From CAITZA01 sp937915285 (GTDB lineage Bacteria; Desulfobacterota; Desulfomonilia; Desulfomonilales; Desulfomonilaceae), in the NCBI GenBank assembly GCA_036821825.1, contig DAISIV010000009.1, forward strand, positions 1 to 64,000: 64,000 bases of DNA, written 5' to 3'. The notes beneath the pieces were generated by a model. The model ran no database searches and was not told where the DNA came from. It saw nothing but the letters and a program-made list of their open reading frames with translations. The position numbers and the translations under genes were made by a program. Shown here piece by piece: positions 16,208 through 25,046 of this stretch. Numbering within the stretch: position 1 is the stretch's first letter; each line of letters starts with the position of its first letter.

Positions 16208-19200
16208 GTGCCGTTCATGGTAAATCAGGAAGAACAAGTTTCCTTCTATGGAGAAATTATCAGAATCCAGTCGGAGCCAACCAAGGCTCGAAAAGGGGAT
16301 TACAGGTTTAGCGGAGTCGAATTGACTGGCGATCTCCCCGGCTCAAGAACTTTTATCATTTTCCCTGAATTCAGTGGGGAAGACTTTTTTTTGTTTCCCC
16401 AACTTTGTTGGCTTGGAGCAAGGCTGTCTGCCCGCAATCTAAGTCTTAACAACAGCCTCGACGATGGCAGTATGATTTTTTGCGTGAATCCCGAATCGGA
16501 ACTGGTTCTGGAACCGTTTCGTCCGGTCAGTGTGATTGAGGCAATCGATTCCTTCAAGTGTATAAAATCCATCGACTTGCGTTACAGATTAAAAAGCGGA
16601 GAGCCTTACTGGTTGGCCAAAGGTAAGGCGATTCATACGATGTTTGATCAACTCGTTCGAAATCCCATTGAAGACCTGGAAACCCTTTTCGACCGATCGT
16701 TCACGCCGGTGGTCAGAGAATTTGTGCAGACGTTACCAGGGTCGTCCACTTGGGTTACTTACTCGGATTTCCGGCAGGAACTGAGAAGGCATTACAAGAA
16801 CCTGGCAACCTGGTTATCTAATAATTTACCTCGTCCACATGGTGTAGACACCGAACAGGATCGACTTTCAGTGCGCTACGGCCTCAAAGGAAGAACCGAC
16901 GCTGTTTTTTACTCGGATTCCGGCGCCACTATCGTCGAAGTCAAGTCCGGAAAATTCATTAGCGATGAACATCTCATGCAGCTTTACGCCTATGATCTTA
17001 TGATCAGGGAAGATGATGGACTCGCTGGAATAGATTCACATGTAGTTTACTCGTCTACTGGACTATCAAGAACAGTCGATGAACTTGGGAATAACCTAAC
17101 CAGGTCTATTTTGCATGGCAGGAATGTGTCCGTCGCCCTAAAACGCTTCTATGCCTTCGGAGACAATCTCTGCGACACTCAACTGTTCAGTCAATGTGAG
17201 ATTGGCAAAAGATGTCACTCCAGAGCAAATTGTGATGAGTTTTATGGCAGCGACATGGTGTTTGGTAAAGTATTAAGTCCTGTCCAGAAGAAGTATTATG
17301 ATTCATGGTTTGGTCTCATCTGCATTGATGAATGGTATCAGGAATCGGAGTTTGCCAACATCCTGGACAAGTCTACTCTGAATGAAAGATTAAAAGAGGG
17401 GATCACGATACCGGTCGATAGGGTCACTGTTGATAGTAATCCCAAAAATCAAATATCTGGGAGGAGGTCGGTCAATACCCCAAAAAGTGCGGACCCTTTT
17501 ACAGATATGCCTTTCTCAGAGGACGAAAAGTCTCATTCATTGGGGCCAGTTTCCGTCACGGTCGAATCCGCTCATGGTTTTGGAGACATAACCAGTGGAG
17601 ATGAAATAATAGTCCACCGTGGGGATGTGTGTTCTCAAGACTCGTTGAGAGCCAGGGTTTCCGAAATGACGCAAGGCAGGCTCAAGCTTACGACCAGAAC
17701 TGAATACTCCCCATTTTTAGGAAATGTGAACCGATCGGACCTAGACGGTGAAAAATTGTATCTGGATAAAGTCCCTTTCTTACGGGCCAGGGAAATGTCT
17801 CGCAAGAGCCTGATGAATTTTCTCACTGACGCCTCCCCACAAATTGTTGCCACTGTCGTCGAAAGCCATTCCGGATATCAGAGACCCAATGACAGCGGCC
17901 CTACAGGGATTTTGGAGACTGATTCTCGCAGTCAGCCCGATCATAATCCGGGAGCAGTTTCAAGGGGCGAATCGACAGATAAGACCGGTAAACATACTGT
18001 TGATTTTCGCAAGTCACGGTTTAGTGGTCTCAATGATAATCAGCGACAGGCAGTGTGGCGATCCATTGAAGCGCCGGTCTACCACCTCATCCATGGTCCA
18101 CCGGGTACCGGCAAGACCAGGGTCCTTTCCGGATTGATCGTGGAGATGATTCGTAGCGGTCTTCGTATTCTGGTCAGCTGTCCTACAAATGTTGCCTTGG
18201 ACAGGGTACTAATCGCACTACTGAAAGACGGCTTCACCCAATTCATCAGGCTAGGGGGCCGGAACAACTGCTCTGTGGAGTTCCTTCAAATGGCTGATGC
18301 AAAAGGAGGTTCCGTATTACATCTCGATCAACTTGCTGCAAACACACGTGATTTTGAGGAATTCAAGGCCAAGGTCAGGAACACAGGACTGATCGGCGCC
18401 ACTGCATACCAGTGCGCTTCCAACCCTGTTTTTCTTAAAGAGCGCTTTGATGTGGTGGTTATAGATGAAGCAGGCCAGCTTGATGAGCCGTCATCATTGG
18501 CTCCGCTGTCATTAGCCGAAAAATTTGTTATGTGCGGGGATCACCTTCAACTTCCTCCTGTGGTCAAGAGTCGTAACCCGGATTCAGGAGATACCCGGGA
18601 GGGACTGGAAGTCTCTTTGTTTGAAAGGCTTTTTAGATGTTCCATTCCAGGGACGGTTTCTTCTCTGAATGTTCAATACAGGATGAACGACGAGGTCCAG
18701 AGCATTACGTCCAAACTGTTTTATGGCGGAAAATTGGTTGCCGCTCCAGAGGTCGCAAAAAGGAGGCTTAATGTGGGGGATGACTTAAAGGGGCCGACAT
18801 ACATTCGGCAGATAATAGATCCAGAAACCCCCGTGGTGTTCGTGGACGTTCATGGAGGCTCCGATTCGGGCAAAGCCAGACCGGAGGAGGCTGATCTGGC
18901 CGTTGAAATTGCGGAGGCCCTGGTCGGTCTGGGCATCCCTTCCTCGGAGATAGGTATAATCACCCCCTACAGGGCCCAGCAGGCGCTCATAAGGCAGAGA
19001 ATGGCAGACATGACGGGACTCCACAGGATATCAGTCGATACTGTCGATCGTTTCCAGGGGGGAGAGAAAGAAGTAATACTCATGTCTCTTGCAAGATCAG
19101 ATTCAGTGACGTCTTTTCTGGCTGACCCCAAAAGGTTGAATGTGTCTTTGAGCAGGGCCCGCTCCAAGCTGATATTATTGGGAAGGGAAGCCGCGCTCGA

Positions 19201-19261
19201 AGCCCATCCTCTATTTCAAGCAATGTTTAGCGGATTGAAAAAAGTTGTCATAAAGAATTAG
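16208..19261 (+). CDS. Dna2-like fused Fe-S nuclease and superfamily 1 helicase
   Basis: The 1017-residue protein joins two modules. Residues about 115-345 form a PD-(D/E)XK nuclease with GRTDAV near 230, EVKSGK near 244 and a QLYAYDL helix near 258. One upstream Cys (near 118) and three downstream (CEIGKRCHSRANC, near 330-342) fit the Fe-S-stapled nuclease of Dna2, Cas4 and AddB. Residues about 610-1010 form a Dna2/NAM7 (Upf1-like) SF1B helicase with GPPGTGKT near 630, DEAGQLDEP near 752, GDHLQLPP, QYRMN and a C-terminal VDTVDRFQGGEKE motif. A 260-residue linker includes an SH3/OB-like stretch. The start is GTG, with an ATG three codons later. polA follows after 35 bases. The role is inferred: processing of flaps or DNA ends together with Pol I. 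Confidence 0.85.
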   Translation: MPFMVNQEEQVSFYGEIIRIQSEPTKARKGDYRFSGVELTGDLPGSRTFIIFPEFSGEDFFLFPQLCWLGARLSARNLSLNNSLDDGSMIFCVNPESELVLEPFRPVSVIEAIDSFKCIKSIDLRYRLKSGEPYWLAKGKAIHTMFDQLVRNPIEDLETLFDRSFTPVVREFVQTLPGSSTWVTYSDFRQELRRHYKNLATWLSNNLPRPHGVDTEQDRLSVRYGLKGRTDAVFYSDSGATIVEVKSGKFISDEHLMQLYAYDLMIREDDGLAGIDSHVVYSSTGLSRTVDELGNNLTRSILHGRNVSVALKRFYAFGDNLCDTQLFSQCEIGKRCHSRANCDEFYGSDMVFGKVLSPVQKKYYDSWFGLICIDEWYQESEFANILDKSTLNERLKEGITIPVDRVTVDSNPKNQISGRRSVNTPKSADPFTDMPFSEDEKSHSLGPVSVTVESAHGFGDITSGDEIIVHRGDVCSQDSLRARVSEMTQGRLKLTTRTEYSPFLGNVNRSDLDGEKLYLDKVPFLRAREMSRKSLMNFLTDASPQIVATVVESHSGYQRPNDSGPTGILETDSRSQPDHNPGAVSRGESTDKTGKHTVDFRKSRFSGLNDNQRQAVWRSIEAPVYHLIHGPPGTGKTRVLSGLIVEMIRSGLRILVSCPTNVALDRVLIALLKDGFTQFIRLGGRNNCSVEFLQMADAKGGSVLHLDQLAANTRDFEEFKAKVRNTGLIGATAYQCASNPVFLKERFDVVVIDEAGQLDEPSSLAPLSLAEKFVMCGDHLQLPPVVKSRNPDSGDTREGLEVSLFERLFRCSIPGTVSSLNVQYRMNDEVQSITSKLFYGGKLVAAPEVAKRRLNVGDDLKGPTYIRQIIDPETPVVFVDVHGGSDSGKARPEEADLAVEIAEALVGLGIPSSEIGIITPYRAQQALIRQRMADMTGLHRISVDTVDRFQGGEKEVILMSLARSDSVTSFLADPKRLNVSLSRARSKLILLGREAALEAHPLFQAMFSGLKKVVIKN

Positions 19262-19296
19262 AAATGTTTTCGGTAACATAGGGAGAATCAAAATCC

Positions 19297-21963
19297 ATGG
19301 CTCAAAAAGGTCAGGAACTATACCTGATAGATGGGAGCGCCTATATATATCGGGCGTATCATGCAATGGGACCTCTTTCCAATTCACAGGGCACGCCGAC
19401 TGGAGCAATCTTTGGTTTCACCAACATGATAGTGAAGACTCTCAAGGACAAGTCTCCCCATAGGATAGCGGTAGTTTTCGACTCAAAGGGCCCCACCTTC
19501 AGGCACGATATGTACCCGGAGTATAAGGCCAACAGACCGGAGGCGCCGGAAGACCTGAAAGTTCAAATTCCCAAGATCCACGATCTCGTCAGGGCCTATT
19601 CCATTCCGACAATCTCCGTTCAGGGCTATGAAGCTGATGACATCATCGCTACACTGACTCAAAGGGCGTCAGAACGGAGTTGGAAGGTAGTCATAGTCTC
19701 CGGAGACAAGGACCTGACTCAAATAGTTGGACCGACAACATGCATGTGGGATCCGCAAAAGGATGTGGTGTACGATGAACAGGGCGTAAAAGAAAAGTTT
19801 GGCATAAAACCATCTCAGGTTATCGATTTCATGGCCTTGACAGGAGACAGTTCGGACAATGTTCCCGGCGTTCCCGGAATCGGTCCTAAGACGGCCTCCA
19901 GCCTGATCGAGAAATATGACACCCTCGACGGGATTTACACGGGTGTTGAAGACATAAAACAGAAAAAAGTTAGGGAAAACCTTATAAAATACAGAGATAA
20001 AGCAGTATTGAGTAAAGAATTGGTAAGTCTTTGTTCCGATGTTCCTCTGGACATAAACCTCGAGGATCTGGTCATGGGGGAACCTGATGTTTCAACACTG
20101 AGGTCTCTTTTCAAGGAATATGAGTTCAGAAGAATGCTGGCGGATCTGCCGCCTGAGAAAAAACTTGATTTCTCGGGATACAGAGTGATTACAACCCGGG
20201 AATCGCTTGCAGACCTTATGGTAGGTCTATCAGAAAAGAAGTGTTTTGCAATTGATGTAGAAACGACCTCCGTCCAGCCCATGCTAGCTGATCTCGTAGG
20301 TATATCTATATGCGCCGAATCCGGGAAGGCCTTTTACATTCCTGTGGGACATTTGGAAGGAGATCAACTCGAAAAAAAATGTGTCCTCGGGCTAATGGAA
20401 CCTATTCTTGCAAACCCCGACATCAAAAAAATTGGTCAGAACATCAAATACGATCTCATAGTGTTTAAAAGGGAAGGGGCTATCCTCGACGGGATCGATT
20501 TTGACACAATGCTGGCTTCATATCTTTTGGACCCGTCCCGGAGGGGGCACTCGCTGGATGACTTGGCGGAACTCCATCTGGAACATAAGATGATTCCGAT
20601 CAAGGAACTCATCGGGGTGGGAAAGAGTCAGATTCCATTTTCCGAGGTAAGCATATCCGATGCTGCCAATTATTCCTGCGAAGACGCTGACGTCACTTTC
20701 AGAATCTCAAGAATACTGAAACCCAGGCTTCTTGAAGAGGGTTTGTCGGATCTTTACCAACAGATAGAGATGCCCCTGATCACCGTTTTGGCTGATATGG
20801 AGATGGCCGGAGTGAAGGTGGATGTCCCATATCTTTCAGGTTTGTCTAAAGAATTCGGTTTGTTCCTGGAAAACTTGGAGTCACAAATCTACAGGCTGGC
20901 CGGTGAAAAGTTCAACATAAATTCCACGCAGCAACTAGGAGATATACTCTTTAACAAATTGGGACTAAAAGCGACCAAGAAAACCAAAACAGGGCTTTCA
21001 ACTGCACTCAATGTTCTGGAAGAATTGGCCCAGGAGCATGAATTACCAAAACAAATAGTAGAATACCGTTCAATCTATAAACTCAAGTCTACTTACGTAG
21101 ACTCACTTACAGGTCTGGTAAATCCCGTTACAGGTCGAATCCACACCTCCTACAATCAGGCCGTTGCCGCCACCGGAAGACTTTCATCATCTGACCCCAA
21201 CCTGCAGAACATTCCAATTAGGACTGCGGAAGGCAGAAAGATTAGAAAAGCATTTGTGGCCGATGATGGCAAGGTCTTTGTTTCTGCGGATTACTCACAG
21301 ATTGAGTTGCGGGTCATGGCGCATCTCTCTGGTGATGCGAGGTTGAAACAGGCCTTTTCGGAGGGAGAGGATGTTCACGCCATAACTGCCGCCAGCATAT
21401 TTGACGTGGCGCCGGGATTGGTGACACCTGAGATGAGGCGAAAGGCAAAGGAAATCAATTTTGGCATAATTTACGGGATGGGCCCGTTTAAGCTTGCCGG
21501 TCAGATCGGTGTGGGGCTCAAGATGGCCAAACAGTACCTGGAGGAATACTACCAGACATATTCGGGGGTCAGGAAATACATGGAAGAAACCCCTGAGAAA
21601 GCAGCTTCAAACGGTTATGTGACTACCGTTCTGGGGCGAAGGCGGCCGCTTCCTGATCTAAACAGCCCGAATAAGATCCTGCAACAGGCGGCTAGACGCG
21701 TGGCAATAAACACAACAATACAGGGCAGCGCCGCTGATCTAATAAAGATGGCCATGATCAAGGTTCATGACGCAATAAGTAAATCCTCCTTTCCATGTAA
21801 AATGATACTGCAGGTTCATGACGAACTAGTGCTCGAAGCGGACGAAAACTATGTCGAGGAAGTCAAGAACCTTCTCAGGACTCAAATGGAAAGCGCTTAT
21901 GAATTATCCGTTCCTCTTGTTGTGGACGTGTCTCATGGCAAAAACTGGGAAGAAGCCCATTGA
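19297..21963 (+). CDS. polA: DNA polymerase I
   Basis: The 888-residue enzyme has all three activities. The N-terminal 5'-3' exonuclease/FEN domain includes DSKGPTFRH, YEADDIIAT and SGDKDL with the helix-hairpin-helix VPGVPGIGPKTA. The 3'-5' proofreading domain is intact, with Exo I DVET near residue 325, Exo II QNIKYDL and Exo III YSCEDAD. The polymerase domain has motif A DYSQIELR, motif B RRKAKEINFGIIYG and motif C VHDELVLE. It fills repair gaps and removes Okazaki RNA. The FEN-type nuclease here and the Dna2-like protein upstream parallel the eukaryotic pair, which makes the adjacency notable. Confidence 0.97.
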   Translation: MAQKGQELYLIDGSAYIYRAYHAMGPLSNSQGTPTGAIFGFTNMIVKTLKDKSPHRIAVVFDSKGPTFRHDMYPEYKANRPEAPEDLKVQIPKIHDLVRAYSIPTISVQGYEADDIIATLTQRASERSWKVVIVSGDKDLTQIVGPTTCMWDPQKDVVYDEQGVKEKFGIKPSQVIDFMALTGDSSDNVPGVPGIGPKTASSLIEKYDTLDGIYTGVEDIKQKKVRENLIKYRDKAVLSKELVSLCSDVPLDINLEDLVMGEPDVSTLRSLFKEYEFRRMLADLPPEKKLDFSGYRVITTRESLADLMVGLSEKKCFAIDVETTSVQPMLADLVGISICAESGKAFYIPVGHLEGDQLEKKCVLGLMEPILANPDIKKIGQNIKYDLIVFKREGAILDGIDFDTMLASYLLDPSRRGHSLDDLAELHLEHKMIPIKELIGVGKSQIPFSEVSISDAANYSCEDADVTFRISRILKPRLLEEGLSDLYQQIEMPLITVLADMEMAGVKVDVPYLSGLSKEFGLFLENLESQIYRLAGEKFNINSTQQLGDILFNKLGLKATKKTKTGLSTALNVLEELAQEHELPKQIVEYRSIYKLKSTYVDSLTGLVNPVTGRIHTSYNQAVAATGRLSSSDPNLQNIPIRTAEGRKIRKAFVADDGKVFVSADYSQIELRVMAHLSGDARLKQAFSEGEDVHAITAASIFDVAPGLVTPEMRRKAKEINFGIIYGMGPFKLAGQIGVGLKMAKQYLEEYYQTYSGVRKYMEETPEKAASNGYVTTVLGRRRPLPDLNSPNKILQQAARRVAINTTIQGSAADLIKMAMIKVHDAISKSSFPCKMILQVHDELVLEADENYVEEVKNLLRTQMESAYELSVPLVVDVSHGKNWEEAH

Positions 21964-22008
21964 TTTGAATAAACGGAATCTCAAATATGTATCCAAAGGA
22001 ATACAAGT

Positions 22009-23286
22009 ATGTCTGACAGCCCTTCAGCATGGATTATGACCATAGGCAACGAAATCATTAACGGGGTGATCACCGACACCAACCGTGAAAACATATCCCG
22101 AGAACTTCGTTCTGTAGGCATTTCAGTTCGGGGAATGTCCTCTGTAAGGGATGTGGAGGAAGAAATAGTTGATGCTCTTAAATACGCGATGGAAAAGGCC
22201 GAAATTACGATTGTGAGTGGAGGCCTGGGACCCACCGAGGATGACAAGACGGCAGTGAGCGCCGCGATGTTACTTGGAGAGGATCTGGTTCTGAATGAGG
22301 AACAGCTCCAGAGAATTCGAGATCGTTTCACACGTATGGGTAGGCCCATGTCTCCGAGTAACACCAAGCAGGCCATGATGCCACGCAGTTGCGCTCCTCT
22401 GCCCAATGACTATGGTACAGCCCCTGGTTTTGCCATTGAACACTCCAAAAGATACGCCCTTTTTTTCCCAGGAATACCGGCCGAATTGATCCCTATGCTT
22501 AGAGAACAGGGGTTTCCCTTCATCTGGAATCGCATTGGAGGGAAAAGGAAGTCCTTCAGGAATAAGACAACGATTGTTTTTGGATATACAGAGTCCCGGC
22601 TGGGAGAAATACTTTCAGATATCGCCAGGGATACAGAAGACTGTCACCTTGCCTTCCTGCCGAGATTCCCTGTCATAAGACTTAGAATTGATGCAATGGG
22701 GTCCACTGACCGTGAGGCAGACGATATAGTGGAAGCAAAACAGGCCCAGATAAGGCAGAGGATCACGGAAAACATAATCAGTGAGACGGGGGCGTCTATA
22801 GAAGAAGTGGTGATCAGATTGCTGGAGGAGCGGAATCTGACACTGTCACTGGCTGAGTCCATTACAGGCGGGTTGATCGGAGAAATGATAACTCGAGTAG
22901 CCGGGGCTTCCAGGACATTTATGGGGTCGATAGTAAGTTATTCTAATGAACTCAAGACGGACGTACTCAACGTACCCAAAAGTGTAATAGAACAACATGG
23001 GGCCGTATCCCATGAGTGCGCCAAAGCCATGGCGCTCGGAGCCCGTTTGACAGGCAGATCAAACGTTGGCCTTTCCGTTACAGGAATAGCAGGCCCTGAT
23101 GGAGGCTCTCCGACCAAACCGGTAGGAACATTCTTTGTTGGTATGTCCACCGATGAAACACTCATGAGTCGAAGGTTCCTGATGCCAGGGAAACGCGAAT
23201 GGGTAAAAACGCTTGCCGCGATGCAGACACTAGACACGCTCAGAAGAAGTCTATTGGGGTATCGTCTTCATGGAGATTTGGATTGA
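22009..23286 (+). CDS. cinA: CinA-family protein with nicotinamide-nucleotide amidase domain
   Basis: The 425-residue protein has an N-terminal MoCF-biosynthesis-like (COG1058) domain with GNEIINGVITDTN and SGGLGPTEDDKTA. In many bacteria this part has ADP-ribose or CoA pyrophosphatase activity. The C-terminal PncC domain (COG1546), from about residue 265, has LAESITGGLIGEM, the IVSYSNELK segment and VTGIAGPDGGSPTKPVGT. PncC deamidates NMN to nicotinic acid mononucleotide, returning NMN from NAD-consuming reactions such as DNA ligation to NAD synthesis. The position after polA is suggestive, since NAD-dependent ligase works with Pol I. It is separated from polA by 45 bases. Confidence 0.93.
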   Translation: MSDSPSAWIMTIGNEIINGVITDTNRENISRELRSVGISVRGMSSVRDVEEEIVDALKYAMEKAEITIVSGGLGPTEDDKTAVSAAMLLGEDLVLNEEQLQRIRDRFTRMGRPMSPSNTKQAMMPRSCAPLPNDYGTAPGFAIEHSKRYALFFPGIPAELIPMLREQGFPFIWNRIGGKRKSFRNKTTIVFGYTESRLGEILSDIARDTEDCHLAFLPRFPVIRLRIDAMGSTDREADDIVEAKQAQIRQRITENIISETGASIEEVVIRLLEERNLTLSLAESITGGLIGEMITRVAGASRTFMGSIVSYSNELKTDVLNVPKSVIEQHGAVSHECAKAMALGARLTGRSNVGLSVTGIAGPDGGSPTKPVGTFFVGMSTDETLMSRRFLMPGKREWVKTLAAMQTLDTLRRSLLGYRLHGDLD

Positions 23287-23405
23287 GTTGACCCTAACCA
23301 CAAAAATTTTCGCCAAATCGCCTATTTTTTGGCGAGGAGGACTTTCCAGGAGAGTATGGCTTGATTGGTGCGAAGATTTTCTGAAGCTGGGTCGAAAAGG
23401 AAAAA

Positions 23406-23425
23406 GAGGGGCCAAACGGCCCCTC
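23406..23425 (-). terminator. Intrinsic terminator of the rhodanese gene
   Basis: A perfect 8-bp GAGGGGCC/GGCCCCTC stem with a 4-base loop lies 15 bases past the stop codon and is followed by TTTTTCCTTTT on the minus strand. A weaker inverted repeat CGCCAAA/TTTGGCG at 23311-23334 may serve cinA. Confidence 0.85.
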
Positions 23426-23440
23426 ACGAGTGAATGATGC

Positions 23441-24823
23441 CTATTCCTCCAGGGTGTAGGCTCCTTTTTTGTCTTTGTCGAAATCGAGCTTGGCTCTGAC
23501 GTAACCAACGTTGTAGCCGGCATTTTTCAGAATGGTATAGGCCATTTCAGCCCTGGCGCCAGTGGCGCAATGAATCATGATTTTCTTGTCTTTGGGAACT
23601 TCCGCTATTTTGATCTCGAGTTCATCCAAAGGCAGTTGAACAGTGTTGGGCAACTTCCCCTCGTTGACCTCAGAAACATTTCTCACATCGAGAATTATAG
23701 TGTCAGGAGCGGGCTTCTCAAGTTGAGCCTTAAAAACCGAAAGTTCTATTTCACCAGGCAACAGCTTTCTGACATAGTTAATGCTGGTCGCCGCCGGACC
23801 TGTGGCTACAGTCTTGCCAGCCGCCTGCCAGCCTTTGAAACCGCCGTCGAGAATGCTGACCTGCTTGTAACCCCACTCTGAAACAGTTTTGAAAGCCTTC
23901 TTAGCCTCATCGGAAACGCCGTCCGCCCCATACAGTATTACTGCTGCTCCCATGAATTTGGGGAACTGGGCTTTTAGCGAGTCAATCCCCTCCTTGGGCA
24001 CACTCACCGCTTTGGGGATATGTCCTTTGGCTGCCTCTGCTGAAGGCCTGAGATCGAGAAGTATGTAGGAAGCGTCGAGTTTGTTGTACTCTTCAATTGC
24101 AGCGTTGTTGGAAACTACTATGTGACCGGCTTTTCTCCAGTCAGGTAATCCGGCATGATAAACCTTAACATTCTTGTAGCCTAGTTTCTCCGCCTTCCTG
24201 GCGGCTAACGGGCTGAGCACTCAGGAGAAGCCTGCGCAATAATAGATCTGAAGAGTCTCCTTGTCCTTCAACAGCTTTCCCGCCAGCTTGTCAAAAGCAA
24301 AAAATGGCATGCCGACTGCCGTAGGTATGAAACCCTCGTTGTAACGCTCCATTGGACGGCTGTCGATAAGGATGTATTTGCCCTTTTCAGGTCCCTTGGC
24401 TACAAGAGCGGCTACCTCTTCAGTCGATATGAGTTGTTCGGCGGGTACAGCAAGCCCTTTTTTTACCTCGATCTCTTTGGCGTAAGTCTTGCCATCTTTC
24501 TTGATGTAAGTGACCCTGACAGATTCTTCCTTGGGAATTTCAGGAATTGTGGGCGCATTCTTTAAAACGGTCTGATCATCAAATGTAATGACCTCAAGAC
24601 CCTTGTCTATCTGAATCTGTAAACAATTGGCCTTAACCGATGCGCTCTTAAACTTTCCAGCCAGTATGTTGGCTTGCTTGTCATACTCATGACATTTAAG
24701 ACAGCTTTGATCGGATTTTGCCGGGAGCTTTTCATCCGCGGCGGCATTGGCGCAAAGTGGCCAAACGGCGCTTACGATCAAACACGTAAACGCGCCGATC
24801 ACGAAAAGTGATCTTCGGGACAT
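23441..24823 (-). CDS. Secreted triple-rhodanese protein with CxxCH motif and likely selenocysteine (in-frame TGA at 24221-24223)
   Basis: Read through one TGA, the frame encodes 460 residues. It has a signal peptide (residues 1-28), a CLKCH haem-c-type motif (41-45), a beta-rich segment, then three rhodanese domains. Domain 1 (about 130-225) has Cys196 in the active-site loop YYCAGFS and the TGA at residue 201. Related rhodaneses have Cys at that position in a CGGFxCPLS-type loop. Domain 2 (about 240-335) has no active-site Cys (LYGADG). Domain 3 (about 355-460) has Cys419 in IHCATGAR. After the TGA the sequence continues in frame as LSPLAARKAEKLGYKN, typical of rhodaneses. An AGGAG before the ATG at 24823 sets the start. 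The GTG after the TGA has only a weak ribosome binding site, so a separate second gene is unlikely. A SECIS-like hairpin follows the TGA. A pseudogene or sequencing error remains possible. Confidence 0.8.
24179..24213 (-). promoter_or_regulatory. SECIS-like hairpin downstream of in-frame TGA
   Basis: Counting the TGA as bases 1-3, bases 11-45 fold into a three-part stem. GCC pairs with GGC (11-13/43-45), GUU with AAC (15-17/38-40) and CCGCC with GGCGG (20-24/30-34), with small internal loops and an apical loop AGGAA. The apical loop begins 21 bases after the TGA and has G at its second position. This fits published bacterial SECIS criteria as I know them (loop about 16-37 bases from the UGA and a G in the first two loop positions). 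SelB binding is inferred. Confidence 0.65.
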
Positions 24824-24927
24824 GCCGGACTCCTTTCTCAAGTATGGTCTGATCTACTGCAGGAAAGACCCTAGTTCCTGTTTCGATTCAACATTTATCG
24901 CTGAATTCATCTCAGCTCTACTAAACT

Positions 24928-24956
24928 ATAATACTGTCTCAATATACACATTTCAA
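24928..24956 (-). promoter_or_regulatory. Putative sigma70 promoter of the rhodanese gene
   Basis: TTGAAA, a 17-base spacer and TATTAT read leftward in an AT-rich intergenic region, giving a leader of roughly 100 bases before the ATG at 24823. Confidence 0.5.
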
Positions 24957-25046
24957 TATTTAAATAACTAGATATAATTATTTTTAGCGTGAAATTCTGA
25001 AGCAGCAGGATGTAGCGTCAGGGAGGGGGCTCTTTATCGAGATTTG

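Noticed and set aside
16208..19261. CRISPR-associated Cas4 or a defence island
   Set aside because: The Fe-S nuclease is fused to a Dna2-type helicase, there is no repeat array or cas gene nearby, and polA is the neighbour.
24221..24841. Two separate rhodanese genes divided at the TGA
   Set aside because: The break falls inside a rhodanese domain, the downstream GTG has only a weak ribosome binding site, and the two parts join into one continuous family-like sequence.
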